Origin: CAVVAE01 sp963746185
Lineage (GTDB): Bacteria; Actinomycetota; Actinomycetes; Propionibacteriales; Nocardioidaceae
NCBI GenBank assembly: GCA_963746185.1
Contig: CAVVAE010000004.1
Span: 1,860,001 to 1,924,000 of the forward strand
Length of the DNA: 64,000 nt
Direction of reading: 5' to 3'
The translations under genes and the position numbers were made by a program. The notes beneath the pieces were generated by a model, which was not told the DNA's origin, made no database searches, and worked only from the letters and a program-made list of their open reading frames with translations. This document shows, piece by piece, positions 7,590 to 18,191 of this stretch (positions are counted from its first letter, which is position 1; the number at the start of each line of letters is the position of its first letter).

Positions 7590-8414
7590 GTGACGCTAGT
7601 GGTGGCGGCAACGCCGATCGGACGAGTCGACGACGCGTCTCCGCGGCTGGCTGCGGAGCTGGTCGCTGCTGACGTGATCGCGGCCGAGGACACCCGGCGG
7701 CTTCGGCGACTGCTGTCCGATCTCGGGGTCGAGACATCGGCGCGCGTCGTCTCGTACTTCGAAGGTAACGAAAGCCAGCGGACGCCGAGTCTGGTCGAGG
7801 CGTTGCAGTCCGGGCAGCGCGTCGTCCTCGTGACAGATGCGGGCATGCCGAGCATCTCCGACCCCGGCTATCGGCTGGTTGCGGCCGCGGTCGCCGCAGA
7901 AATCGAGGTCACGGCGGTTCCAGGCCCGTCCGCCGTACTCACTGCGTTGGCGGTGTCGGGACTTCCGGTCGACCGGTTCTGCTTCGAAGGGTTCCTGCCG
8001 CGCAAGGGTGGAGAGCGTCGGCGTCGGTTGACGGAACTCGCTGCCGAACCTCGGACGATGGTGTTCTTCGAAGCGCCACACCGCACGGTCCAGACGTTGG
8101 CGGCCATGGCCGACGTGTTTGGCGCCGAACGCTCGGTCGCCCTCTGTCGCGAACTGACCAAGACCTTTGAAGAGGTACGACGAGGGCGCCTCGACGAGGT
8201 GACGGCTTGGGCACGTGAGGGAATCCGCGGTGAGATCACCATCGTCGTCGCGGGCGCTGAACCGACCGAACCGGCCGATCTCGACGATGGTGAGCTGCGC
8301 GCACTCGTGGACGTCGCCGTCGAACGTGGGTTGTCCCGCAAGGATGCGATCACTCAGGTCGCTACCGACACCGGCATCGTCCGCAAGAGCGTTTACGAAG
8401 CCGCCCACCGCTGA
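7590..8414 (+). CDS. rsmI: 16S rRNA (cytidine(1402)-2'-O)-methyltransferase RsmI
   Basis: 274 residues, tetrapyrrole-methylase fold. The N-terminus LVVAATPIGRVDD, then AEDTRRLRRLL and VTDAGMPSISDPGYRLV, VPGPSAVLTALAVSGLP and FEGFLPRKGGERRRRL are signature RsmI motifs. It methylates the ribose of C1402 in the decoding centre of 16S rRNA. The GTG start has only a weak ribosome-binding site. Next gene is metG, 48 bases on. Confidence 0.95.
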   Translation: MTLVVAATPIGRVDDASPRLAAELVAADVIAAEDTRRLRRLLSDLGVETSARVVSYFEGNESQRTPSLVEALQSGQRVVLVTDAGMPSISDPGYRLVAAAVAAEIEVTAVPGPSAVLTALAVSGLPVDRFCFEGFLPRKGGERRRRLTELAAEPRTMVFFEAPHRTVQTLAAMADVFGAERSVALCRELTKTFEEVRRGRLDEVTAWAREGIRGEITIVVAGAEPTEPADLDDGELRALVDVAVERGLSRKDAITQVATDTGIVRKSVYEAAHR

Positions 8415-8462
8415 CCCGGTCGGCGGTCAAATCGACTGGACCCGCGCCCTAGGATTGCCGCC

Positions 8463-10274
8463 ATGAGCAAAGTCTTGTCTGCCGTCGCCTGGCCGTACGC
8501 CAACGGCCCGCGCCACATCGGCCACGTGGCCGGGTTCGGCGTGCCCTCCGACGTCTTCAGTCGCTACATGCGGATGGCCGGACACGACGTGCTCATGGTG
8601 TCCGGGTCCGACGAACACGGGACGCCGATCCTGATCGCCGCCGACGAGGCTGGTGTGCCGCCCCAGGAGCTGGCCGACACCAACCACCGGATCATCGTCG
8701 AGGACTTCGTCGGGTTGGGCCTCGCCTACGACCTCTTCACGCGCACCACCACCCGCAACCACTACGCCGTCGTCCAAGAGATGTTCGTCACCGTGCACCG
8801 CAACGGCTACCTGGTCGAGCAGACCACGAAGGGAGCGATCTCACCGTCGACCGGACGCACCTTGCCAGACCGCTACATCGAAGGCACCTGTCCGATCTGC
8901 GGGTACGACGCGGCCCGCGGCGACCAGTGCGACAACTGTGGCAACCAGCTCGACGCCACCGACCTCATCAACCCGGTGAGCAAGATCAACGGTGAGACTC
9001 CGGAGTTCGTCGAGACCCAGCACTTCTTCCTCGACCTTCCTGCCCTCGCCGAGGCCTTGGGGGAGTGGCTGGACCAGCGTGAGGCCACCGGCCTGTGGCG
9101 GCCGAACGTAATCCGGTTCAGCCAGAACATCCTCAAGGAGATCAGGCCGCGCGCGATCACCCGTGACATCGACTGGGGCATCCCGGTGCCGCTGGACGGC
9201 TGGCGTGACAACCCGACCAAGCGGCTCTACGTGTGGTTCGACGCCGTGATCGGCTACCTCTCGGCGAGCATCGAATGGGCCCGCCGGACCGGCGACGCGG
9301 ATGCCTGGCGCACGTGGTGGAACGAACCAGAGGGACTGTCCTACTACTTCATGGGCAAGGACAACATCACCTTCCATTCGCAGATCTGGCCTGCCGAGCT
9401 GCTGGCGTACGACGGTCGCGGTAGCCGAGGTGGAGAGCCCGGCCCATACGGTGACCTCCAGCTGCCCACCGAAGTGGTCAGCTCGGAGTTCCTGACGATG
9501 GAGGGGAAGCAGTTCTCGACGAGCCGGAGCGTGGTCATCTACGTCCGCGACGTCCTCGAGCGCTATCAAGCTGACGCGCTGCGCTATTTCATCTGTGCGG
9601 CAGGTCCCGAAACGTCCGACAGCGATTTCACCTGGGCGGAGTTCGTCCGGCGTACGAACGGCGAGCTCGTCGCGGGCTGGGGCAACCTCGTCAACCGGAC
9701 CGTGACGATGATCCATAAGAACTTCGGCGAGATCCCCGACGCAGCTGACTTGACCGAGTCCGACACCGCGCTGCTCAAGCTCGTCGAGGAAGCCTTCGCG
9801 ACGGTGGGTGGTCAGCTCGAGAAGCACCGCTTCCGCCAGGCGATTGCCGACGCCATGCGCACGGTTGGCGAGGTGAACAGGTACGTCACCGAGCAGGAGC
9901 CCTACAAGCTCAAGGACCCGAGCGAACGCGAGCGGCTGGCCACCATCTTGCACGTGACGGCACAGGCGGTCAGCGACTGCAACACGCTGCTCGCGCCGTT
10001 CCTCCCGCACAGCGCCAACAGCGTGCACACGTTGCTGGGTGGTGCAGGCGAGTTCGTTCCGATGCCGCGCATCGACGAGGTCGATGACCTCGATGGCGGG
10101 CCGGGCTACCCGATCATCACGGGCGACTACTCGTCCACCCCGAGCTGGGAACGTCGGCCCGTGGTCGTGGGGACGAAGGTTGGCAAGCCGACTCCGGTCT
10201 TCACCAAGCTTGACCCGTCTGTCGTCGACGAGGAGCTGGCCCGGCTCGAGGCCGAAACGGAGGCGGCTTCTTGA
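8463..10274 (+). CDS. metG: Methionyl-tRNA synthetase
   Basis: 603 residues. Class I signatures are present: the HIGH motif in GPRHIGHVAG (about residue 20) and the KMSKS-equivalent in GKQFSTSRSVV (about residue 350). The knuckle CPICGYDAARGDQCDNCG gives four cysteines for zinc. The C-terminal anticodon-binding helical domain is complete; there is no EMAP/Trbp111 domain, as expected for this actinobacterial type. The stop overlaps the proposed TTG start of tatD. Confidence 0.97.
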   Translation: MSKVLSAVAWPYANGPRHIGHVAGFGVPSDVFSRYMRMAGHDVLMVSGSDEHGTPILIAADEAGVPPQELADTNHRIIVEDFVGLGLAYDLFTRTTTRNHYAVVQEMFVTVHRNGYLVEQTTKGAISPSTGRTLPDRYIEGTCPICGYDAARGDQCDNCGNQLDATDLINPVSKINGETPEFVETQHFFLDLPALAEALGEWLDQREATGLWRPNVIRFSQNILKEIRPRAITRDIDWGIPVPLDGWRDNPTKRLYVWFDAVIGYLSASIEWARRTGDADAWRTWWNEPEGLSYYFMGKDNITFHSQIWPAELLAYDGRGSRGGEPGPYGDLQLPTEVVSSEFLTMEGKQFSTSRSVVIYVRDVLERYQADALRYFICAAGPETSDSDFTWAEFVRRTNGELVAGWGNLVNRTVTMIHKNFGEIPDAADLTESDTALLKLVEEAFATVGGQLEKHRFRQAIADAMRTVGEVNRYVTEQEPYKLKDPSERERLATILHVTAQAVSDCNTLLAPFLPHSANSVHTLLGGAGEFVPMPRIDEVDDLDGGPGYPIITGDYSSTPSWERRPVVVGTKVGKPTPVFTKLDPSVVDEELARLEAETEAAS

Positions 10275-11170
10275 CGCCGAGCCAACCGATGCGCTCTCGG
10301 ACCAAGGGCGGCGAGGCGACGAGCCGCGACATCAGTCGGCCACCCGCACCCGAGCCGTTGCCGTCACCGGTCGTCGACAACCACTGCCACCTCGACATCG
10401 AAGACGGCGAGAGCTGGCTCGATCCCGCGGAGGCGCTGGCCCTTTCTGCCAGTGTCGGGGTGCCGCGCATCGTCCAGATTGGGTGTGACCTGCCGGGGGC
10501 GGCGTGGGCGGTCGAGACCGCGACGTCGTACGACGCGATCGTGGCCGGGGTGGCGATCCACCCCAACGAGGCACCCAAGCTCGATGCCCAAGGTGACGGC
10601 GTCCTCGATCAGGGGATCGCCGAGATCGAACGCCTCGTCGAGTCGAGCCCGCGGGTGCGGGCTGTGGGAGAGACAGGTCTCGACTACTACCGCACTGGAG
10701 CCGATGGCATCGCGGCTCAGAAGCGGTCGTTCGCGGCGCACATCGAGCTCGCGCACCGACACGACAAGACACTCGTCATTCACGACCGCGACGCCCACGA
10801 CGACGTGCTGGGCATGCTCGACGAGGACGGTGTGCCTGAGCGGCTGGTGATGCACTGCTTCTCCGGCGACGTCGATTTCGCCAGGGCCTGCTTGGACCGG
10901 GGTGGCTACCTTTCCTTCGCCGGCACTGTCACGTTCAAGAACGCTCAGAACCTGCGCAACGCGCTCGCAGTGACGCCGCTCGATCGGATCCTGGTCGAGA
11001 CCGACGCGCCCTTCCTCACGCCGATGCCTTACCGCGGTCGTCCCAACGCGTCGTACCTCGTGCCGATCACCGTGCGTGCGATGGCTGAGGTGAAGGGCGT
11101 GCCACTCGAGACGTTGTGTGCTGCCATCGACGCCAACACCGACGCCGCCTTCGGCGGTCACTGGGGCTGA
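10271..11170 (+). CDS. tatD: TatD family metal-dependent DNase/hydrolase
   Basis: About 299 residues, amidohydrolase-type TIM barrel. Metal ligands are visible: HxH in VVDNHCHLDI, Glu in AVGETGLDYYR, His in LVIHDRDAHDD, His in VMHCFSGD and Asp in LVETDAPFLTP. TatD proteins are 3'-5' exonucleases/deoxyribonucleases in DNA repair. The start is uncertain: TTG at 10271 overlaps the metG stop (TTGA), while ATG at 10289 is the first ATG; neither has a good ribosome-binding site. The metG-tatD-rpfB-rsmA-ispE order is conserved in actinobacteria. Confidence 0.92.
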   Translation: MTPSQPMRSRTKGGEATSRDISRPPAPEPLPSPVVDNHCHLDIEDGESWLDPAEALALSASVGVPRIVQIGCDLPGAAWAVETATSYDAIVAGVAIHPNEAPKLDAQGDGVLDQGIAEIERLVESSPRVRAVGETGLDYYRTGADGIAAQKRSFAAHIELAHRHDKTLVIHDRDAHDDVLGMLDEDGVPERLVMHCFSGDVDFARACLDRGGYLSFAGTVTFKNAQNLRNALAVTPLDRILVETDAPFLTPMPYRGRPNASYLVPITVRAMAEVKGVPLETLCAAIDANTDAAFGGHWG

Positions 11171-11492
11171 GCACCGCTGTTGTTACGTCGTCCGACGGAT
11201 GTCGGCAAACGAACCGCTGCGAGTCGGATCGACGACGGCTTCCGACGAATGGGGGCAAACGGCTCTGCTGCAACTGACCCGATCGCAAAGCGGTTCATCT
11301 CGCCGTTATCTTTTCGTGATCTCGTGACATGCGTCACCCGCCGCCGCTCAACACCGTCCGCGGCTTTGATAACCCCGGTCTTCTCTGCCATGGTCGGGAA
11401 CTTGTGGCCGGAAACAGGGCGCCCCGACATACACCCCCAGACGGGCACGAAGCACCCCCCTGTGAGCCGGGAAGTACAACGTTCGGAGCACC
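11171..11492 (+). promoter_or_regulatory. Non-coding region upstream of rpfB
   Basis: 322 bases without a supportable gene. It holds one Crp-like dyad (11323-11338) and a GC-rich leader that could fold. I looked for the conserved blocks of the c-di-AMP (ydaO) riboswitch, found before many actinobacterial rpf genes, and did not see them. GGAG lies 4 bases before the rpfB GTG. Confidence 0.5.
11323..11338. promoter_or_regulatory. Crp-like binding site
   Basis: C-GTGA-CATGCG-TCAC-C carries the GTGA-N6-TCAC core of the cAMP receptor protein site used by actinobacterial Crp. It lies about 155 bases before the rpfB start. Crp control of rpf genes is known in mycobacteria and Streptomyces, which makes the site plausible. 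Binding is inferred only. Confidence 0.45.
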
Positions 11493-12611
11493 GTGTCGAA
11501 GAAGATCGCCTTCGCGATTTTGTCCGCAACCCTCACCCTTGGCCTCGTGATCGGATCCGTGGCTTACGCATCAGCTCGCAAGAGCGTGACCGTCTCAGTC
11601 GACGGCAAGGAGCACACCGTCAGCACCTTCGGCGGGACCGTCGAAGACGTCCTTGACGATGAAGGTATCGATCTGGGAGCGCACGACGCTGTCGCGCCGT
11701 CCCCGTCTTCCAAGGTCGATGACGGAACCCGGATTGCCGTCTCCTACGGCCGTCAGCTGAAGCTCAACGTCGACGGCGACAGGCAGACGTACTGGACGAC
11801 GGCCACCACCGTGGACGACGCTCTCGACCAGGTCGGTCAGCGCATCGCGGCCGGCTCAGAGCTCTCCGCCAGCCGTTCGTCGAGCATCGGACGCGACGGC
11901 ATGCAGCTGGTCGTCAGCACGCCGAAGGACGTCGTCCTCAAGGTGGGCAGCCACAAGAAGAAGGCGGTCACGACGACCGGCCTGACAGTCACCGAGGCGC
12001 TGCTCGACCAGGGCGTCAAGCTCGGCGAAGACGACGTGGTCACCCCGAAGCGCAACGCCACGATCGACGACGGTACGAAGATCTACGTCACTCGTCTGTT
12101 CGCCAAGAAGACCATCGTCACTGAGTCGGTGCCGTTCAGCACCGATGTGCGCGAGGACGACAGCATGTACACCGACCAGAGCCGCGTCGTCCGCGAGGGC
12201 GAAGCAGGCGCTGCGAAGGTGACCTACAAGATCGTGCGTGCCAACGGTGAGCTCGTGCGCAAGCGTGAGCTCGAGCGTGTCCTGCTCAGAGCTCCTGTCG
12301 CTCAGGTCGAGGTCCACGGCACCAAGAGCCGCCCGACCCCGCCTTCGACACCTTCGCCTGCCGGCGACTCGGTGTGGGACGCCATTGCTGAGTGCGAGTC
12401 GGGTGGCAACTGGGCCATCAACACGGGCAACGGCTACTACGGCGGTCTCCAGTTCAGCGCCGGCACCTGGACGGCGTACGGCGGCGGCGCCTACGCCTCG
12501 ACCGCAGACCAGGCCACTCGCGAACAGCAGATCGCGATCGCCGAGAAGGTCCAGGCGGCACAAGGTTGGGGCGCCTGGCCGGCCTGCACCGCTGCGCTTG
12601 GCCTCAGCTGA
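11493..12611 (+). CDS. rpfB: Resuscitation-promoting factor, RpfB type
   Basis: 372 residues. Order: membrane/signal segment (residues 4-27), three DUF348 ubiquitin-like repeats (start near residues 30, 88 and 145, each with a V/T-rich strand and TxxDALxxxG-like helix), a G5 domain (about 205-282, ending VEVHGTK), a Pro/Thr linker and the C-terminal lysozyme-like Rpf domain. The latter shows WDAIAECESGGNWAINTGN with the catalytic Glu and GGLQFSAGTWTAYGG. It cleaves peptidoglycan at the cell surface and stimulates growth of dormant cells. GTG start with GGAG upstream. Confidence 0.95.
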   Translation: MSKKIAFAILSATLTLGLVIGSVAYASARKSVTVSVDGKEHTVSTFGGTVEDVLDDEGIDLGAHDAVAPSPSSKVDDGTRIAVSYGRQLKLNVDGDRQTYWTTATTVDDALDQVGQRIAAGSELSASRSSSIGRDGMQLVVSTPKDVVLKVGSHKKKAVTTTGLTVTEALLDQGVKLGEDDVVTPKRNATIDDGTKIYVTRLFAKKTIVTESVPFSTDVREDDSMYTDQSRVVREGEAGAAKVTYKIVRANGELVRKRELERVLLRAPVAQVEVHGTKSRPTPPSTPSPAGDSVWDAIAECESGGNWAINTGNGYYGGLQFSAGTWTAYGGGAYASTADQATREQQIAIAEKVQAAQGWGAWPACTAALGLS

Positions 12612-12693
12612 CAAATCTGCATGGCGCCTCGCGCCCCGTGCACAGCAGCCTAGGGAACACGCCTAAAGGCGATCACCCACGAGCCTCCCTAGA

Positions 12694-13581
12694 GTGGTCG
12701 CTGTGAACGGATCTTCATCGGCATCCGCCGGTCCGAGACTTCTCGGGCCGGCGGATGTCCGTTCTCTGGCCGACCGGTACGACGTCCGACCGACCAAGCA
12801 GCGCGGCCAGAACTTCGTCATCGACGCCAACACGGTTCGGCGCATCGTGCGCGCCGCCGACCTCGCTCCCGAAGACGTGGTCCTCGAAGTCGGCCCGGGC
12901 CTCGGGTCATTGACACTCGGCCTCCTCGACAACGTCGCCCACGTCACCGCCGTTGAGGTGGAGGCATCCCTAGCCGCTGCGCTTCCCGCGACGATCGCCG
13001 AGTTCGCGCCCGAGCACACCGACGTCCTCACCGTGATGCATGCCGACGCTCTCGGACTCACCGACGTCGAGGGCCCGCCGCCGACCGCCCTGGTCGCCAA
13101 CCTCCCCTACAACGTCTCGGTCCCTGTTCTCCTCCACCTGCTCGCCACGTTCCCCTCGATCGAGCGCATCCTGGTGATGGTGCAGCTGGAGGTGGCCCAA
13201 CGCCTCGCCGCCCCGCCCGGTTCGAAGGTGTACGGCATTCCCAGCGTCAAGGCGTCCTGGTACGCCGATGTCCGCAAGGCCGGCGTTGTCGGGCGCAACG
13301 TTTTCTGGCCGGCCCCGAACGTCGACTCCGGCCTGGTCGCCATGACCCGCCGCCCCCCTCCGGACAGCACCGTCGGACGGGAGCGAGTCTTCGCCATTGT
13401 CGATGCCGCGTTTGCCCAACGTCGCAAGATGTTGCGTGCGGCGCTGGCCGGAATCGCGGGATCGGCGGCAGCAGCGCAAGCAGCGATCGCAGCCGCCGGC
13501 GTCGACCCCACGGTTCGCGGCGAGAGACTGACCGTGCAGGAGTTCGCGCGCATTGCCGATTCCCTCGACACTTCCCCGTAG
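12694..13581 (+). CDS. rsmA: 16S rRNA (adenine(1518)-N6/adenine(1519)-N6)-dimethyltransferase RsmA (KsgA)
   Basis: 295 residues. Typical N-terminus RPTKQRGQNFVIDANTVRRI, SAM motif VLEVGPGLGSLT, acidic VTAVEVEASL, catalytic NLPYNVSVPVL (N-L-P-Y) and the C-terminal helical domain ending near VRGERLTVQEFARIA. It dimethylates two adjacent adenines of helix 45. The start may be GTG 12694 or GTG 12703. ispE begins 10 bases after the stop. Confidence 0.96.
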   Translation: MVAVNGSSSASAGPRLLGPADVRSLADRYDVRPTKQRGQNFVIDANTVRRIVRAADLAPEDVVLEVGPGLGSLTLGLLDNVAHVTAVEVEASLAAALPATIAEFAPEHTDVLTVMHADALGLTDVEGPPPTALVANLPYNVSVPVLLHLLATFPSIERILVMVQLEVAQRLAAPPGSKVYGIPSVKASWYADVRKAGVVGRNVFWPAPNVDSGLVAMTRRPPPDSTVGRERVFAIVDAAFAQRRKMLRAALAGIAGSAAAAQAAIAAAGVDPTVRGERLTVQEFARIADSLDTSP

Positions 13582-13591
13582 CCTTAACGCT

Positions 13592-14497
13592 GTGACCACC
13601 GTGACCGCGCGGACTCCCGCGAAGATCAACCTCGGGCTGACCGTCGGTGCGCCCGGCGCCGACGGCTTCCACCCGGTGGCCACGGTCTACCAGGCGATCT
13701 CGCTGTACGACGAGGTGAAGGCCCGGCCAGCCCCCGATGGTGAGTTCACCGTCAGCGTGACAGGCGAGGGCCATGACGTCGTACCTCTGGACGAGACGAA
13801 CCTCGCCGTTCAGGCCGCCTTGCTGCTCGCCAAGTCGTTCGACGTCGACTCCGGCGTCGCCCTGAGCATCCACAAGTCGATTGCCGTCGCCGGCGGACTC
13901 GCAGGGGGAAGCACTGACGCCGCGGGCGCCTTCGTTGCCTGCGACGCCTTGTGGCGCACCGGAGCCACCCGCGACGAGCTGTCCGCGCTCGCGGCCGAGG
14001 TCGGCAGCGATGTGGCCTTCTGTCTCACCGGTGGCAACGCGATCGGCACCGGCCGGGGCGAGAACCTGTCGCCGGTTCTCGCTCGAGGACGCTACGAATG
14101 GGTGCTCGCTTACGCCGAAGCTGGCCTGTCGACAGCGGAGGTCTACGCCGAGCTCGACCGCAACCGCGCCGACCAGACCGTCCCGGACCCGGATGTCCCC
14201 GAGGAGCTGATGACGGGACTGCGGTCTGGTGACCCGTATGCCGTCGGGCAGGCCCTCCACAACGATTTGGAACCGCCAGCGATCCGGCTGCGCCCGGCTC
14301 TGCGACGCACCCTGGACCTCGGCGAGGAGTACGGCGCTCTGGGGTCACTCGTCTCCGGTTCGGGGCCGACCTGCCTCTTCCTGGCAGCTGACGAAGACCA
14401 CGCGGTCGACCTCGCCGTCGCGCTGTCGAGCTCAGGTCTGTGCCGTTCGGTGCAGCGGGCGAATGGGCCGGTGTCAGGCGCCCGGCTCATCACCTGA
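13592..14497 (+). CDS. ispE: 4-diphosphocytidyl-2-C-methyl-D-erythritol kinase
   Basis: About 301 residues, GHMP kinase of the MEP isoprenoid pathway. N-terminal VTARTPAKINLGLTVGAP, ATP loop in IAVAGGLAGGSTDAAGAF and C-terminal SGSGPTCLFLA are present. It phosphorylates CDP-ME at the 2-hydroxyl. GTG 13592 is preferred; the ATG at 13553 would overlap rsmA and add non-homologous residues. It ends 3 bases before the ABC-F gene. Confidence 0.95.
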   Translation: MTTVTARTPAKINLGLTVGAPGADGFHPVATVYQAISLYDEVKARPAPDGEFTVSVTGEGHDVVPLDETNLAVQAALLLAKSFDVDSGVALSIHKSIAVAGGLAGGSTDAAGAFVACDALWRTGATRDELSALAAEVGSDVAFCLTGGNAIGTGRGENLSPVLARGRYEWVLAYAEAGLSTAEVYAELDRNRADQTVPDPDVPEELMTGLRSGDPYAVGQALHNDLEPPAIRLRPALRRTLDLGEEYGALGSLVSGSGPTCLFLAADEDHAVDLAVALSSSGLCRSVQRANGPVSGARLIT

Positions 14498-14500
14498 CAC

Positions 14501-16273
<1,773 letters not shown>

Positions 16274-16291
16274 GCGCCTAGGATCGCCGGC

Positions 16292-16786
16292 ATGCCGATC
16301 AGCGACTACCTTGCACAGCTACGCACGATGGTCGGCCACGATCTGCTGATGGTTCCGTGTGCGTGCGGCATCGTGCGCGATGACGAAGGACGCATCCTGA
16401 TCCAGCGTCGTTCTGACAACGGGCTGTGGTCGGTGCCTGGTGGTGCGCTCGACCCGGATGAGCAGCCTGCGCAAGCCTGTGTCCGTGAGGTCTATGAGGA
16501 GACCGGGTTAGTCGTGCGACCGGTGAGGGTGCTCGGAGTGGAGACGCATCCCGTCACGACGTACCCGAACGGAGACATCGCGCAAGCGATCGTCACGGTC
16601 TTCGACTGCGTCATCGAAGGTGGCCGGCTCGAGAGCCTCGACGGGGAGTCGGCAGAGCTGAGGTTCTTCGCCCCCGACCAGATCCCAGACTCTGACTTCC
16701 TCATGGCGATCCTGCCGGCAGTGCTCGAGCGTGATCGGATGGAGGCCGCGTTCGCCTGGGACGAGAGTTGGCTGCCGACCCCCTGA
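16292..16786 (+). CDS. Nudix hydrolase
   Basis: 164 residues. The full Nudix box is visible, starting GALDPDEQPAQACVR and ending EVYEETGL (GX5EX7REUXEEXGU). The protein begins SDYLAQLRTMVGHDLLMVP, a form common in a group of Nudix proteins of unassigned substrate. It hydrolyses a nucleoside diphosphate-linked compound; which one cannot be told. It contains a TTA leucine codon (16508-16510) inside the box region. It converges on the MarR gene. Confidence 0.88.
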   Translation: MPISDYLAQLRTMVGHDLLMVPCACGIVRDDEGRILIQRRSDNGLWSVPGGALDPDEQPAQACVREVYEETGLVVRPVRVLGVETHPVTTYPNGDIAQAIVTVFDCVIEGGRLESLDGESAELRFFAPDQIPDSDFLMAILPAVLERDRMEAAFAWDESWLPTP

Positions 16787-16808
16787 TGTTGGGGTGGCGC
16801 TCAGTCCG

Positions 16809-17309
16809 TCAAGGGGCGTCGAACGGAGAGACGACCGTACGAAGCAGGCCGGCCAACGTCTCCCGGTCGTCGTCGCTGAGCTCGTGCAGGAGCAGGCGTT
16901 CGTGTTCGAGCAGACCCGCTAGGGCGGCATCGACACGAGTGCGACCCTCGGGAGTGAGCCGCACGAGGACACCGCGGCGATCGGCGGGATCGGGAAGGCG
17001 CGCGACCAGACCTTTGGTGGTCAGCCGATCGACCCGGTTGGTCATCGTTCCCGAGGTGACCATAGTTTCGCGGATCAGCCGTCCCGGTGACAGCTCGTAG
17101 GGTTCGCCGGCCCGGCGCAGAGCGGACAGGACGTCGAACTCCCACGTCTCGAGGTCGTGTGCGGCAAACGCCTGACGGCGGGCCAGGTCGAGGTGCCGAG
17201 CCAGTCGGGTGACGCGACTGAGCACCTGCATCGGCCCGACGTCGAGGTCGGGCCGTTCGCGTCCCCACGCGGCAACGAGTCGGTCGACCTCGTCCGCTTG
17301 GCTGCTCAT
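16809..17309 (-). CDS. MarR family regulator (TamR-like)
   Basis: 166 residues, MarR winged helix: helix-turn-helix LSPGRLIRETMVTSGTMTNR, wing with DPADRRGVLVRLT (the conserved D-x-R). An extra N-terminal helix carries WGRERPDLDVGPMQVLSRV, a feature of the UrtR/HucR/TamR subfamily. It is divergent from tam, with two dyads between them. This is the arrangement of TamR of Streptomyces, which responds to aconitate and citrate. Assignment to TamR is by subfamily and neighbour. Confidence 0.85.
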   Translation of the reverse strand: MSSQADEVDRLVAAWGRERPDLDVGPMQVLSRVTRLARHLDLARRQAFAAHDLETWEFDVLSALRRAGEPYELSPGRLIRETMVTSGTMTNRVDRLTTKGLVARLPDPADRRGVLVRLTPEGRTRVDAALAGLLEHERLLLHELSDDDRETLAGLLRTVVSPFDAP

Positions 17310-17324
17310 GGCGCGAGCCTACCG

Positions 17325-17339
17325 GTCAAGACTCTTGAC
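17325..17339. promoter_or_regulatory. Second MarR-type dyad near the regulator start
   Basis: GTCAAG-ACT-CTTGAC has perfect 6-bp arms and lies 16 bases upstream of the marR start. It shares the TCAAGA/TCTTGA half-site with the stronger site at 17364-17381, suggesting autorepression by the same protein. Confidence 0.5.
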
Positions 17340-17363
17340 GTAGAGAGATTCGGCTGGCAGAGT

Positions 17364-17381
17364 TATCTTGACATCAAGATA
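17364..17381. promoter_or_regulatory. MarR/TamR-type operator between marR and tam
   Basis: TATCTTGA-CA-TCAAGATA is a perfect 8-bp inverted repeat with a 2-bp centre, 39 bases before the tam ATG. ATCTTGA half-sites of this form are the known target type of the HucR/TamR/PecS branch of MarR proteins. Confidence 0.75.
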
Positions 17382-17420
17382 CTTGTCACCTCCTCGTTCC
17401 GGACCCGGAAAGGCAGCGCG

Positions 17421-18191
17421 ATGGCCACCTGGAACCCCGACACCTACCTCCAGTTCGCTGACGAGCGCTCACGGCCGTTCTTCGATCTCGTCCGGAGGAT
17501 TGGGTCGACTCAGCCGCAGCAGGTCGTCGACCTGGGCTGCGGGCCGGGCCAGCTGACGGCCAGCCTGGCCGAGCGGTGGCCCGAAGCTCGGATCGAAGGG
17601 CTCGACTCCTCTGCGGAGATGATCGAGTCCGCGCAGGAACACGCCAGCGAACGCCTGACGTTTGCGCTGGCAGACCTCCGGTCGTGGCGACCCGAGAAGC
17701 AGGTGGACGTGGTGGTCTCCAACGCCACCCTGCAGTGGGTACCTGGCCACCGCGGCCTCCTGACGCAACTCGTCGAGGCGCTCACGCCTGGCGGCTGGCT
17801 GGCATTCCAGGTGCCCGGCAACTTCGACGAGCCGAGCCACCGGCTGCTCCACGAGCTCGCGGCCGAACCCCGCTTCGTCGAGGCCACCCGCGAGATCGAG
17901 CGACCGGCGTCCGACGATCCCGAGACTTATCTGGCCGACCTGGCCAGCCTCGGCTGCGTCGTCGATGCATGGGAGACCACCTACCTGCATGTGCTGACCG
18001 GGCCGGATCCCGTCTTCCGTTGGATCTCGGGCACGGGCGCACGTCCCGTGCTGCAGGCGCTGTCCGAAGCACAGCGCCCGGTCTTCGAGGCCGAGTACAT
18101 GGCGGCACTTCGGGCCGCATATCCCGAGCAGTCGTTCGGTACGGTGTTGCCGTTTCGACGTGTGTTCGTCGTAGCCCAGAAGGCGGTCTGA
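17421..18191 (+). CDS. tam: Trans-aconitate 2-methyltransferase
   Basis: 256 residues. N-terminal WNPDTYLQFADERSRPFFDL is diagnostic of Tam; SAM motif VVDLGCGPGQLTASL, acidic EGLDSSAEMI, and VVSNATLQWVPGH follow. It methylates trans-aconitate, an inhibitor of aconitase formed spontaneously from cis-aconitate. ATG 17421 with GGAAAGG upstream fixes the start. The divergent TamR-like MarR and its operator fit induction by aconitate/citrate. The stop overlaps the next ATG (ATGA-type, TGATG). Confidence 0.93.
   Translation: MATWNPDTYLQFADERSRPFFDLVRRIGSTQPQQVVDLGCGPGQLTASLAERWPEARIEGLDSSAEMIESAQEHASERLTFALADLRSWRPEKQVDVVVSNATLQWVPGHRGLLTQLVEALTPGGWLAFQVPGNFDEPSHRLLHELAAEPRFVEATREIERPASDDPETYLADLASLGCVVDAWETTYLHVLTGPDPVFRWISGTGARPVLQALSEAQRPVFEAEYMAALRAAYPEQSFGTVLPFRRVFVVAQKAV

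Noticed and set aside
11171..11492. c-di-AMP (ydaO) riboswitch before rpfB
   Set aside because: Conserved GGGGGACCCA, GGGGUGAA and CAGCUAAC blocks are not present in order; only a TAACCCCG-like fragment is seen.
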